From Penium margaritaceum (lineage: Eukaryota; Streptophyta; Zygnematophyceae; Desmidiales; Peniaceae): a stretch of 64,000 nt of DNA. The stretch lies in contig SZWC01000032.1 in the NCBI GenBank assembly GCA_023375785.1, positions 745,566 to 809,565 of the forward strand. Direction: 5' to 3'. The position numbers were made by a program, and so were the translations under genes. Shown here one piece after another: positions 37,546-51,900 of the stretch; within the stretch, counting starts at the first letter, position 1; every line of letters starts with the position of its first letter. The notes below the pieces were generated by a model that made no database searches, was not told the DNA's origin, and worked only from the letters and a program-made list of their open reading frames with translations.

Positions 37546-39795
37546 TGATTGGGCACTCTCACTGTGGCTGACTCGTGTTACGGTTCGTAGAAGTTAAAGT
37601 CACTTGGTAAACTTTGTGGTCATGGTCAGTGGCACATGCCAACATTCTCAAGGCGTTGCGCACATTAGCTGTGCCAATACACCAGGTTTTTCACCCAGTT
37701 TATACCTGCAAGGTCATGCATATTAGATGTGTGTTGTGATTGGGCACTTTGAGCGTGGCTGACTCGTGTTACGATTCGTAGAATTTAAAATCAGTTGGTA
37801 AACTTTGTGGTCATGGTCAGTGGCACATGCCAACTTTGTCAAGGCATTGCGCAAAATAGCCACGCCAAGCCACCAGAATTCTACGTTGTTTATACCTGCA
37901 AGGTCATGCCTAGTACATCATAACTGTGATTTGTCTTTCTGACCGTGGCTGACTCGTGTTACGATTCATTGAAGTTAAAGTCACTTGGTAAACTTTGTGT
38001 TCATCGTCAGTGGCACATGCCAACTTTGACAAGGCATTGCGCACAATAGCCACACCGAGCCACCGGTATTATACCTTGTTTATACCTACAAGGTCATGCC
38101 CAGTATATGTGCATTGTGACTGGACACTCTGACCGTGGCTGACTCGTGTTATGATTCATAGTCGTTTAAAGTAGGTGGTAAACTTTGTGGTCATGGACAG
38201 TGGCACATGCCAACTTTGTCAAGGCATTGCGCACAATAGCCGTGCCAAGAAAGCGGGTTCTTACACTCTTTATACCTGCAAGGTCATGCACATTAGATGT
38301 GCACTGTGATTGGGCACTATGACCGTGGCTGACTCGTGTTACGATTCCTATAAGTTGAAGTCACTTGGTAATTTTTGTGGTCATGGTCAGTGGCACATGC
38401 CAACTTTGTCAAGGCATTGCGCACAATAGGCACGCCAAGCCACCAGTATTCTACCTTGATTATACCTGCAAGGTCATACCTAGTACATCTGAACTGTGAT
38501 TGGGCACTCTGACCGTGGCTGACTTGTGTTACAATTCGTAGAAGTTTAAGTTACTTGGTAAACTTTGTGGTGATGGTCAGTGGCACATGCCAACTTTGTC
38601 AAGGCATTGCGCACAATAGCCACAGCGAGCCACCAGTATTCAATCTTTTTTGTACCTGCAAGGTCATGCCCAGTATATCTGCACTGTGATTGGACACTCT
38701 GACCGTGGCTGACTCGTGTTACGGTCAATAGAAGTAAAAGTCACTTTGATACATTTGTGGTCATGGTCAGTGGCACATGCCAATGCTGTCAAGGCATTGC
38801 GCACAATGGCCACACCAAGCCACCAGTATTCTACCTTGTTGATACCTGAAAGATCATGCCTAGTATATCTGCACTGTTAGTGGACACTCTGACCGTGGCT
38901 GAATCATGTTATAATTCATAGCCGTTTAAGGTACATGGTAAACTTTGAGGTCATAGTCGGTGGCACATGCCAATTTTGTCAAGGCATTGAGCACAATATT
39001 CGTGCCAAGCTACCCGTTTTTTCCCTTGTTCATACCTGCAAGGTCATGCATATTAGATGTGCACTGTGATTGGGCACTCTGACCGTGGCTGACTCGTGTT
39101 ACGATTCGTAGAAGTTAAAATCACTTGGTAAAGTTTGTGGTCATGGTCAGTGGCACATGCCAATATTATCAAGGCATTGCGCACAATAGCCACACCAAGC
39201 CACCAGTAAAGTACCTTGTTTGCACCTACACGATCATGCCTAGTAAGTCTGCACAGTTAATGCACACTTTGACCATGGCTGACTCGTGTAATGACCAATC
39301 AAGTAAAAGTCCCTTGGATACATTTGTGGCCGTTGAAAATACTTGGCAAACTTTGTGGTCATGGTCAGTGGCACATGCCAACTTTATCAAGGCATTGCGC
39401 ACAATAGCCATGCCATGCCACCAGATTTTTACCTTCTTTATACATGCAGGGTCATGAATCTTAGATATGCACTGTGATTGGGCACTCTGACCGTAGCTGA
39501 CTTGTGTTATGATCAATAGGAGTAAAAGTCACTTGGATACATTTGTGGTCATGGTAAGTGGAACATGCCAACTTTGTCAAAGCATTTAACACAATAGCCC
39601 CACCGAGCCACCAGTATTCTATCTTGTTTATACATGCAAGGTCATGCCCAGTATATCTGCATTGTGATTGGACACTCTGACCGTGGCTGGCTCGTGTCTT
39701 GATTCATAGCCGTTTAAGGTACTTGGTAAATTTTGTGGTCATGATCAGTGGCACATGCCAACATTGTCAAGGCATTGTGCACAATAGCCGTGCCA
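37490..39795 (+). repeat. 2.25-kb tandem duplication, right copy
   Basis: The partner of 35240-37545; the blocks overlap slightly because the boundaries are approximate. A further truncated monomer lies just after it, near 39960, where TTGTCAAGG meets GCATGCCTAG. Confidence 0.85.
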
Positions 39796-40799
39796 AGCCA
39801 CCGGTTTTTACCTTTTTTATACCTGCAAGGTCATGCGTTTTTTATGTGCACAGTGATTGGGCACTATAGCCGTGGCTAACTCGTGTAACGATTCGTAGAA
39901 GTTCAAGTAACTTGCTAGACTTTGTGGTCAAGGTCTGTGGCACATGCCAACTTTGTCAAGGGCATGCCTAGTACATCTGCATTGTGATTGGACACCCTGA
40001 CCGTGGCTGACTCGTGTTATGATCAATAGAAGTACAAGTTACTTTGATACATTTGTGGTCATGGTCCTTGGCACATGCGAACTTTTTCAAGGCATTGCGC
40101 ACAATAGCCACACCGAACCACAAGTATTATGCCTTGTTTATACCTGTACTATCATGCCCAGTATATCTGCACTGTGATTGGACACTCTGACCGTGGTTGA
40201 CTCGTGTTATGATTCATAGCCGTTTAAGGAACTTGGTAAACTTTGTGGTCATGGTCAGTGGCACATGCCAACTTTGTCAAGGCATTGCGCACAATAACCG
40301 TGCCAAGCCACCGGGTTTTTACCTTGTTTATACGTGCAAGGTAATGCATATGAGATGTGCACTTTGATTGGGCAATCTGACTGTGGCTGACTCATGTTAC
40401 GATTCTTAGAAGTTAAAGTCACTAGGTAAACGTTGTGGTCATGGTCAGTGGCACATGCCAACTTTGTCAAGGCATTGCGCACAATAGCCACAATGAGCCA
40501 CCAGTGTTCTACCTTGCTTATACCTGCAAGGTCATGCCCCGTATATCTGCACTGTGATTGGACACTCTGGCTGTGGCTGACTCGTGTTATGATTCATAGC
40601 CGTTTAAGGTAGTTGGTAAACTTTGTGGTCATGGTCAGTGGCACATGCCAAATTTGTCAAGGCATTGAGCACAATAGCCGTGCGAAGCCACCACTTTTTT
40701 ACCTTGTTTATACCTGCTATGTCATGAATAATAGATGTGCACTGTGATTGGACACTCTTACCATGGCTGACTCGTGTTATGATCAATAGAAGTAAAACT

Positions 40800-41290
40800 C
40801 ACTTGGATACATTTGTGGTCATGGTCAGTGGCACGTGCCAACTTTGTCAAGGCAATGCGCACAACAGCCACACCGAGCCACCAGTATTCTACCTTGTTTA
40901 TACCTGCACGGGCATGCCCATAATATCCCCACTGCGATTGGACACTCTGACTGTGGCTGACTCGTGTTATGATTCATAGCCGTTTAAGGTACTTGGTAAA
41001 CTTTGAGGTCATGGTCAGTAGCACATGCCAATTTTGTCAAGGAATTGCGCACAATAGCCGTGCCAAGCCACCGGGTTTTTACCTTGTTTATACCTGCAAG
41101 GTCATGCATATTAGATGGGCACTCTGACTGTGGCTGACTCGCGTTACGATTCGTATAAGTTAAAGTCACTTGGTAAACTTTGTGGTCATGGTCAGTGGCA
41201 CATGCCAACTTTGTCAAGGCATTGTACATAATAGCCACATCGAGCCACCAGTATTCTACCTTGTTTATACGTGTAAGGTCATGCCCAGTG
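40800..41290 (+). repeat. Family B duplication shared with 22.4-22.9 kb
   Basis: The partner of 22410-22900 at an offset of 18402. It is the last forward-oriented block before the inversion junction. Confidence 0.75.
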
Positions 41291-41399
41291 CATCTAAACT
41301 GTGATTGGGCACTCTGACCGTGGCTGACTCGTGTTACGATTCATAGAAGTTAAAGTCACCTGGTAAACGTTGTGGTCATGGTCACTGGCACATGCCAAC

Positions 41400-41420
41400 T
41401 TTGTCAAGGTTATGAATCTT
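41400..41420. other. Inversion junction in family B
   Basis: Forward family B stops at TTTGTCAAGG (to 41409) and continues as TTATGAATCTTAACACG, which is reverse-orientation family B entered mid-monomer. Every monomer before this point in family B reads forward and every one after it reads in reverse. The two sides are not mirror images of each other, so this is an out-of-register join and not a perfect palindrome. No N lies at the join. Confidence 0.92.
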
Positions 41421-42367
41421 AACACGAGTCGGCTATGGTCAGAGTGTTCAATCACAGTGCAGATATACTGGGCATGACACTGCATGTATAAATAAGGTAG
41501 AATACTGGTGGCTCGGTTGGCTATTTTGGGCAATGCCTTGACAAAGTTGGCACGTGCCACTGACCATGACCACGAATACATCCAAGTGACTTTTACTTAT
41601 ATTGGTCATAACACGAGTCAGCCACGGTCAAAGTGTCCAATCACAGTGCAAATGTACTAGGAATGATCTTGCAGGTACAAACAAGGTAGAATGCTGGTGG
41701 CTTGGTGTGGCCATTGTGCGCAATGCCTTGACAAAGTTGGCAAGTGCCACTGACCATACCACAAAGCTCACCAAGTGACTTTAACTTCTACGAGATGTAA
41801 CACGAGTCAGCCACGGTCAGAGTGCCCAATCACAGTTCAGATGTACTAGGCATGACCTTGCAGGTATAAACTACGTAAAAAACTGGTGTCTTGGCACGGC
41901 TATTTTGCGTAATGCCTTGACAAAGTTGGCATGTGCCACCGACCATGACCACAAATGTATCTAAGTGACTTTTACCTCTACTGATCATAACATGAGTCAG
42001 CCATGGTCAGAGTGTCCAATCACATTGCATATGTACTAGGCATGATATTGTAGGTACAAACAAGGTAGAATACTTGTGGCTCGGTGGGGCTATTGTGGGC
42101 AATGCCTTGACAAAGTTGGCATGTGCCACTGACCATGAACACAAAGTGTACCAAGTGACTTTAACTTCTACGAATTGTAACACGAGTCAGCCACAGTCAG
42201 AGTGCCCAATCACATTGCACATCTAATATGCATGACCTTACAGGTATAAACAAGGTGAAAACCGGTGGCTTGGCACGGCTATTGTGCGCAATGCCTTGAC
42301 AAAGTTGGCATGTGCCACTCACCATGACCACAATGTTTACAAAATACCTTAAACGGCTATGAATCAT

Positions 42368-42937
42368 AACACGGGTCAGCCACGGTTAGAGTGTGCAATC
42401 ACAGTGGAGATATACTGGGCATGACCTTGCAGGTATAAACAAGGTAGAATACTGGTGGCTCGGTGTGGCTATTGTGCGCTATGCCTTGACAAAGTTGGCA
42501 TGTGCTACTGACCATGACGTCAAATGTATCCAAGTGACTTGTACTTCTATTGATCATAACACGAGTCAGCCACAGGCAGAGTATCCAATCACAGTGCAGA
42601 TGTACTAGGCATGATCTTGCAGGTACAAACAAGGTAGAATACCGATGGCTTGGTGTGGCTATTGTGCGCAATGCCTTGACAAAGTTGGCAAGTGCCACTG
42701 ACCATGACCACAACGTTTACCAAGTGAATTTAACTTCTACGAATCTTAACATGAGTCAGCCAGAGTCAGAGTGCCCAATCACAGTTCAGATGTACTAGGC
42801 ATGACCTTGCAGATATAGACAAGGTAAAAAACTGGTGGCTTGGCACGGCTATTGTGCGCATTACCTTGGCAAGTTTGTCACGTGCCACTTACCATGACCA
42901 CAAAGTTTACCAAGAACCTTAAACGGCTATGAATCAT
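42368..42937 (-). repeat. Representative 3-monomer HOR of family B
   Basis: Three 190-bp monomers (starts 42368, 42558, 42748) differ in two places: the ATACTGGGC / GTACTAGGC region, and the linker, which reads TTGTACTTCTATTGATC, TTTAACTTCTACGAATC and CCTTAAACGGCTATGAATC in turn. The order repeats from 42938 and again from 43498. The second unit is about 10 bp shorter because of small deletions near 43220. Confidence 0.85.
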
Positions 42938-45900
42938 AACACGAGTCAGACACAGTCAGAGTGTCCAATCATAGTGCAGATATACTGGGCATGACCTTCC
43001 ACGTACAAACGTGGTAGAATACTGGTGGCTCGGTGTGGCTATTTTGCGCACTGCCTTGAAAACGTTTGCATGTGCCACTGACCATGACCACAAGTGTATC
43101 CAAGTGACTTTTACTACCATTGATCATAACACGAGTCAGCCACTGTCAGAGTGTCTAATCAAAGTGCATATGTGCTATGCATGAGCTTGCAGGTGCAAAC
43201 AAGGTAGAATACTGCTGGCTTGGTGTGCGCAATGCCTTGATAGTGTTGGCATGTGCCACTCACCATGGTCACAAATTTTAACAAGTGACTTTAACTTCTA
43301 CGAATCGTTACACAAGTCATCCACGGTCAGAGTGCCCAATCACAGCGTACATCTAATATGCATGAACTTGCAGGTAAAAAAAGGTAATAAACCGGTGGCT
43401 TGGCACGGCTATTGTGCGCAATGCCTTGACAAAGTTGGCATGTGCCACTGACCATGACCACAAAGTTTACCAACTACATTAAACGGCTATGAATCATAAC
43501 ACGAGTCGGCCACGGTCAGAGTGTTTAATTAAAGTGCAGATATACTGGGCATGATCCTGCAGGTAAAAACAAGGTAGAATACTGGTGGCTCGGTTGGCTA
43601 TTTTGCGCAATGCCTTGACAAAGTTGGCACGTGCCACTGACCATGACCACGAATATATCCAAGTGACCTTTACTTATATTGATCATAACACGAGTCAGCC
43701 ACAGTCCAAGGGTCCAATCTCATTGCAAATGTACTAGGAATGATCTTGCAGGTACAAACAAGGTAGAATACTGGTGGCTTGGTGTGGCTATTGTGCGCAA
43801 TGCCTTGACAAAGTTGGAAAGTGCCACTGACCATGACCACAAAGCTCACCAAGGGACTTTAACTTCTACGGAATCTAACACGAGTCAGCCACGGTCAGAG
43901 TGCCCAATCACAGTTAAGATGTACTAGGCATGACCTTCCAGGTATAAACAAGGTAAAAAACCGGTGGTTTGGCACAGCTATTGTGGGCAATGCCTTGACA
44001 AAGCTGGCATGTGCCACTGACCATGACAACAACGTTTACCAAGTACCTTAAATGGCTATGAATCATAACACGAGTCAGCCACGGTCAGAGTGTCCAATCA
44101 CAGTGCAGATATACTAGGCATGACATTGCAGGTATAAACAAGGTAGAATACTGGTGGCTTGGTGTGGCTATTGTGCGCAATACCTTGAAAAAGTTGGCAT
44201 GTGCCACTGACCACGACCACAAATGTATCCAAGTGACTTTTACTTCTATTGATCATAACACAAGTCAGTAATGGTGAAGGTGTCCAATCACAGTGCAGAT
44301 GTATTAGGCATGTTCTTGCAATTGCAAACAAGGTAGAATACCGGTGGCTCGGTGTGGCTATTGTGCGCAATTCCTTGACAAAGTTGGCATGTGCCACTGA
44401 CCATGACCACAAAGATTACCAAGTGACTTTGAATTATACGAATCATAACACGAGTCAGCCACGGTCAAAGTACCCAATCACAGTGCACATCTAATGTGGA
44501 TGACCTTGCACGTATAAACAGGGTAAAAGTTTGGTGTATTCGGATGGCTATTGTGCGCAATGCCTTGACAAAGTTGGCATGTGCCACTGACCATGACCAC
44601 AAAGTTTACCAAGTGACTTTGAACTTCTTCGAACAGTAACACGGGTCAGCCACAATCAGAGTGCCAAATCACAGTTTAGATGTACTAGGCATGACTATGC
44701 AGGTCTTAAAATGGTGAAAATCCGGTGGTTTGGCACGGCTATTGTGCGCAATGCCATGACAAAGTTGGCATGTGCCACTGACCATGAGCACAAAGTTTAC
44801 CAAAAACCTTAAACGGATATGAATCATAACACGAGTCAGCCACGGTCAGAGTGTCCAATCACGGTGCATATGTACTGGGCATGACCTTACATAAATAAAG
44901 GGGTAGAAAACTGGTGGCTCAGTGTGGCTATTGTGTGTAATGCCCTGACAAAGTTGGCATGTGCCACTGACCATGACCACAAATGTATCCAATTGACTTT
45001 TACTTATATCGATCATAACACGTGTCAGCCATGGTCAGAGTGTCCAATCACAGTGCAGACGAACTAGGCATGACCTTGCATATATAGACAAAGTAAAAGC
45101 CCGGTGGCTTGGCTCGGCTATTGTGCGCACTACCTTGACAAATTTGGCATGTGCCACTGACCATGACCACAAAGTTTACCAAGTACATTATACGGCTATG
45201 AATCATAACACGAGTCAGCCACGGTCAGAGTTTCCAGTCACAGTGCAGATATACTGGGCATGACCTTGCAGGTATAAACAAGGTAGAATACTAGTGGCTC
45301 GGTTGGCCAGTTTGCGCGATGCCTGACAAAGTTGGCACGTGCCACCGACCATGACCACGATTATATCCAATAGACTTTTACTTCTATTGATCATATCACG
45401 AGTCAGCCACGATCAAATGTCCAATCACAGTGCAAATGTTATAGGCATGATCTTGTAGGTACAAACAAGGTGGAATACTGGTGGCTCGGTGTGGCTATTT
45501 TGAGCAATACCTTGACAAAGTTGGCATGTGCCACTGACAATGACCACAAAGCTTACCAAGTGATTTTAGCTTCTACGAAACATAACATGGGTCAGCCACG
45601 GTCAGAGTGTCCAATCACAGTTCAGATGTACTAGGCATGACCTTGCAGGTATAAATAATGTAAAAAACAAGTGGCTTGGCACAGCTTTTGTGCACAATGC
45701 CTTGACAAAGTTAGCATGTGCCACTGACCATGACCACAAAGATTACCAAGTGACTTTAACTTATACGAATCGTAACACGAGTCAGCCACAGTCAGAGTGC
45801 CCAATCACAGTTCAGATGTACTAGGCATGACCTTGCAGTTATAAACAAGGTAAAAAACCGGCAGCTTGGCACGGCTATTGTGCGCAATGCCTTGACAAAA

Positions 45901-48900
45901 TTGGCATGTGCCACTGACCATGACCACAAAGTTTACCAAGAACCTTAAATGGCTATGAATCATAACACGAGTCTGCCACGGTCAGAGTATCGAATCATAG
46001 TGCAGATATACTGGGCATGACCTTACAGGTATTAGAAAGGTAGAAAACTGGTGGCTCGGTGTGGCTATTGTGTGCAATGCCCTGACAAAGTTGGCATGCA
46101 CCACTGACCATGACGACAACTGTATCCAAGTCACTTTTACTTCTATAAACCATAACACAATCAGCCACAGTCAGAGTATCCAATTACAGTGCAGATGTAC
46201 TAGGAATGATCTTGTAGGTTCAAACAAGGTAGAATACTAGTGGCTTGGTGTGGCTATATTGCGCTATGCCTTCACAAAGTTGGCATGTGCCACTGACCAT
46301 GACCCCAAATGTATCCAAGTGACTTTTAATTCTCTGGATCATAACACGAGTCAGCCACGGTCAGAGTGTCTAATCACAGCGCGGATGTACTAGGCATGGT
46401 CACGCACGTGCAAACAAGGTAGAATACTGGTGGCTCGGTTTGGCTATTGTGCGCAATGCCTTGACAAAGTTAGCATGTGCCACTGACCATGACCACAAAT
46501 GTATCCAAGTGACTTTTACTTTTATTGATCATAACACGAGTCACCCACGGTCAGAGTGTCCAATCACAGTGCAGACATAGTAGGCATGATCTTGCGGGTT
46601 CAAAGAAGGGAGAATACTGGTGGCTCGGTGTGGCTATTGTGCGCAAGGCCTTGACAAAGTTGGCATGTGCCACTGACCATGACCACAAAGTTTACCAAGT
46701 GACATGAACTTTTACGAATCGTAACACGAATCAGCCACGGTCATAGTGCCCGATCACAACGCACACCTAATATGGATGACATTGCAGGTATAAACAAGGT
46801 AAAATACCGGTGGCTTGGCACGGCTATTGTGCGCAATGCCTTGACAAAGTTGGAATGTGCCACTGCCATGACCATAAAGTTTACCAAGTACCTTAAACGG
46901 CTATGAATCATTACACGAGTCAGCCATGGTCAGAATGTCCAATCTCAGTGCAGATATAATGGGCATGACCTTGCACGTATGAGCTATAATACTGGTGGCT
47001 CGGTGTGGCTATTGTGCGCAATGCCTTGACAAAGTTGGCATGTGCCGCTGACCATGACCACAAATGTATCCAAGTTAGTTTTACTTCTATTGATCATAAT
47101 ACGAGTCAGCCATGCTCAGAGTGTCAAATCACAGTGCAGATGTACTATGCATGATCTTGCAGGTGCAAACAAGGTAGAATACAGGTGGCTCCGTGTGGCT
47201 ATTGTGCGCAATGCCTTGACAAAGTTGGCATGTGCCACTGACCATGATGACAAAGTTTACCAAGTGACTTGAACTTCTACGAATCATAACACGAGTCAGC
47301 CACGGTCAGACTGCCCAATCACAGCGCACATCTAACATCCATGACCAGGTATAAAAAAGGTAAGTAACATGTGGCTTGGCACGGCTTTTGTGTGCAATGC
47401 CTTGACAATGTTGGCATGTGCCACTACCATGACCACAAAGTTTACCAAGTACCTTAAACGGCTATGAATCATGACACAAGTCAGCCACGGTCGGAGTGTC
47501 CAATCTCAGTGCAGATATACTGTGCATGAACTTGCACGTATAATCTAGAATACTGGTGGCTCGGTGTGGCTATCGTGTGCAATGCCTTGACAAAGTTGGC
47601 ATGTGCCACTGACCATGACCAAAATGTATCCAAGTGAGTTTTACTTCTATTGATCATAACTCAAGTCAGCCACGGTCAGAGTGCCCAATCACAGTGCAGA
47701 TGTAGTAGGCATGATCTTGCAGGTGGAAACAACGTAGAATACTGGTGGCTCGGTGTGGCTATTGTGTGCAATGCTTTGACAAACTTGGCATGTGCCACTG
47801 ACCATGACCACAATGTTTACCAAGTGACTTTAATTTCTACGAATTGTAACACGAGTCAGCCACTGGCGGAGTGCCCAATCACAGTTCAGATGTACTAGGC
47901 ATTAACTTGCAGGTATGAACAAGGTAAATAGCTGGTGGCTTGGCACGCCTATTGTGCGCAATGCCTTGACAAAGTTGGCATGTGCCACTGACCATGACCA
48001 CAAAGTTTACCAAGTACCCTAAACGGCGATGAATCATAACACGAGTTAGCCACGGTCAGAGTGTCCAATCACAGTGCAGATGTACTAGGCATGATCTTAT
48101 GGGTACAAACAAGGTAGAATACTCATGGCTCGTTGTGGCTTTTGTGCGCAATGCCTTGACAAACTTGGCATGTGCAACTGACCATGACCACAAATGTATC
48201 CAAGTGACTTTTAATTCTATTGATCATAACACAAGTCAGCCACGTTCAGAGTGTCCAATCACAGTACAGATATAGTGGGCATGAACTTGCAGGTATAAAC
48301 AAGGTAGAATACTGGTGGCTCAGTGTGGCTATTGTGCGCAATGCCTTGACAAAGTTGGCATGTGCCACAGACCATGACCACAAATGTTTCCAAGTAACTT
48401 TTACTTATATTGATCATAACACCAGTCAGCCATGGTCAGAGTGCCCAATCACAGTGCCCATCTAATATGCATGACCTTGCATATATAAACAAGGAAAAAA
48501 ACCGGTGGCTTGGCAGGGCCATTGTGCGCAATGCCTTGACAAAGTTGGCATGTTCCACTGACCATGACCACAAATGTATCCAATTGACTTTTACTTCTAT
48601 TGATCATAACACGAGACAGCCACGGTCAGAGTGTCGAATCACAGTGCAGATGTACTAGACATGGTCTTGCACGTACAAACAAGGTACAATACTAGTGGCT
48701 TGTTGTGGCTATTGTGCGCAATGCCTAGACAAAGGCGGAATGTGCCACTGACCATGGCCACAACGTTGACCAAGTGACTTTAACTTGTACGAATCGTAAC
48801 ACGAGTCAGCCATGGTGAGAGTGCCCAATCACAGTACACATCTAAATTGCATGACCTTTCAGGTATAAACAAGGTTAAAACCCGGTGGCTTGGCACGGCT

Positions 48901-51900
48901 ATTGTGCGCAATGCCTTGAAAACCTTTGCATGTGCCACTGACCATGACCACAAAGTTTACGAAGTACCTTAAACAACTATGAATCAGAACAATAGTCAGC
49001 CACGGTCAGAGTGTCCAATCACAGTGCAGATATACTGGGCATGACCTTGCAGGTGTAATCAAGGTATGATACTGGTGGCTCGGTTTGGCTATTGTGTGCA
49101 ATGCCTTGACAAAGTTGGCATGTTCCCCTGACCATGACCACAAATGTATCCAAGTGACTTTTACTTATATTGATCATCACACGAAATGCCACGGCCAGGG
49201 TGTCCAATCACAGTTCAGATGTACTAGGCATAATCTTGCAAGTGCAAACAAGGTATAATACTGGTGCCTCGGTGTGGCTATTGTGCGCAATGCCAAAACA
49301 AAGTTGGCAGTTGCCACTGACCATGACCACAAAGGTATCCGAGTGACTTTTATTTCTATTGATAACAACACAAGTCAGCAACGGTCAGAGTGTCCAATCA
49401 CAGTGCAGATGTACTAGGCATGATCTTGCAGGTGCAAACAAGGTAGAATACTGGTGGCTCGGTGTGGCTATTATGCGCAATGCCTTGACAAAGTTGGCAT
49501 GTGCCACTGACCATGACCACATAGTTTACCAAGTGACTTTAACTTATACGAATTGTAACACGAGTCAGCCATGGTCAGAGTGCCAAATAACATATAGTAT
49601 GCATGACCTTGCAGGTGTCAACAAGGCAAAAAACCGGTGGCTTGGCACGGCTATTGGATGCCATGCCTTGACCAATTTGGCATGTGCCACTGACCATGAC
49701 CACAACGCTCATCACGTGACTTTAACTTATACGAATCGTAACACGGGTCAGCCACGATCAGAGTGCCCAATCACAGTGCACATCTAATATGCATGACCTT
49801 GCTGGTATAAACAAGGTCAAATACCAGTGGCTTGGTACGGCGACTGTGCGCAATGCCTTGACCAAGTTGGCATGTGCCACTAACCATGACCACAAAGTCT
49901 ACCAAGTACCTTAAACGGCTATGAATCTTAACACGAGTCAGCCACAGTCGGAGTGTCCTATCACACTGCAGATACACTGGGCATAACCTTTCAGGTACAA
50001 ACAAGGTACAATACTGGTGTCTCAGTGTGGTTATTGTGCGCAATGCCTTGACTACGTTGGCATGTGCCACTGACCATGACCACAAATAGATCCAAGTGAC
50101 TTTTACTTCTACTGATCATAACACAAGTCAGCCACGGTCAGAGTGTCCAATCACAGTGCAAATGTACTAGGCATGATATTGCAGGTGCAAACAAGGTAGA
50201 ATACTGGTGGCTCGGTGTGGCTATTGTGCGCAATGCGTTGACAAAGTCGGCATGTGTCACTGACCATGACCACATAGTTTACCAAGTGACTTTCACTTCT
50301 ACAAATTGTAACACAAGTCAGCCACAGTCAGAGTGTTTAGTGACATTGCAAATCTAATTTGCATGACCTCGTAGGTATAAACAAGGTAAAAAACCGGTGG
50401 CTTGGCATGGTTATTGTATTTTATGCCTTGACAAGGTTGGCATGTGCCACTGAACATGACCACAAAGTTTACCAAGTACCTTAAACGGCTATGAATTATA
50501 AGACGAGTCAACCACGATCAGAGTTTCCAATTTCAGTGCAGATATACTAGGCATGACCTTGTCGGTATAAAAAGGGTAGAATACTACTGGCTCGGTGTGG
50601 CTATTGTGCGCAATGCCTTTACAAAGCTGGCATGTGCCGCTGACCATGACCACAAATGTATCCAAGTGAGTTTTACTTCTATTGATCATAACACGAGTCA
50701 GCCACGGTCAGAGTGTCCAATGACAGTGCAGATGTACTAGGCATGATCTTGCAGGTACAAACAAGGTAGAATACTGGTGGCTCAGTGTGGCTATTGTGCG
50801 TAATGCCTTGACAAAGTTTGCATGTGCCACTGACCATGACCACAAAGTTTACCAAGTACCTTAAACGGCTATGAATCATAACACGAGTCAGCCACGGTCA
50901 GAGTGTCCAGTCACTGTGCAGATGTACTAGGCATGATCTTGTAGGTACAAACAAGGTAGGATACTAGTGGTTCAGTGTGACTATTGTGCGCAATGCCTTG
51001 ACAAAGTTGGCATGTGCCACTAACCATGACCACAAATGTATCCAAGTGACGTTTACTTCTATTGATCATAACACGAGTCAGCCACTGTCATAGTGTCCAA
51101 TGACAGTGCACATGTACTAGGCATGATCTTGCAGGTACAAACAAGGTAGAATACTGGTGGCTCGGTGTGGCTATTGTGCGCAATGCCTTGATAAAGTTGG
51201 CATGTGCCACTGACCATGACCACAAAGTTTACCAAGTACCTTAAACGGCTATGAACCATAACACGAGTCAGCCATGGTGAGAGTGTCCAATCATAGTGCA
51301 GATGTACTAGGCATGATATTGCAGGTGCAAACAAGGTAGAATAGTAGTGGCTCGGTGTGGCTATTGTGCGGAATGCCTTGACAAGGTTGGCATGTGCCAC
51401 TGACCATGACCACAATGTTTACCAAGTGACTTTAACTTCTACGAATCATAACACAAGTCAGCCACGGTGCGAGTACCCAATCACAGTGCACATCTAATAT
51501 GCATGACCTTTCAGGTATAAACAGGGTAGAAAGCCGGTGTCTTGGCACGGCTATTGTGCGCAATGCCTTGACAAAGTTGGCATGTGCCACTAACCAGGAC
51601 CACAAAGTTTACCAAGTACCTTGAACAATATGAATCATAACACGAGTCAGCCACGTTCAGATTATCCATTCACAGTGCAGATATACTGGGCATGACCTTG
51701 CAGATATAAACAAGGTAGACTACTGGTGGCTCGGTGTGGCTACTGGCCAGTGCCTTGACAAAGTTGGCATGTGCCACTGAACATGACCACGAATGTATCC
51801 AGGTGACTTTTACTTCTATTGACCACAACATGAGTCAGCCACGGTCAGAGTGTCCAATCACAGTGCAGATGTACTAGGCATGATATTGCAGGTTCAAACA

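Larger units (their letters stand above)
21763..41409 (+). repeat. Satellite family B array, forward orientation
   Basis: A tandem array of monomers of about 190 bp. Core motifs are GGTCATGGTCAGTGGCACAT, AATAGCCACACCGAGCCACC, CCTGCAAGATCATGCC and TGACCGTGGCTGACTCGTGT. Three main types differ in the linker: ATCAATAGAAGTAAAAGTCA, TTCGTAGAAGTTAAAGTCAC and TTCATAGCCGTTTAAGGTAC. Types follow each other less regularly here than in the reversed part. Family B aligns with family A over GGTCATGGTCAGTG, ATAGCCACACC and TGTGACTCGTGTTATGA-like blocks in the same order, so both come from one ancestral monomer. Interruptions are a solo LTR, a 622-base gap, two single Ns and several truncated monomers. I see no genes. 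Confidence 0.95.

Noticed and set aside
41300-41520. Perfect inverted-repeat (hairpin) structure at the orientation switch
   Set aside because: The reverse complement of the left flank does not continue as the right flank, because the join is out of register. Similarity is only that of family B monomers in general.
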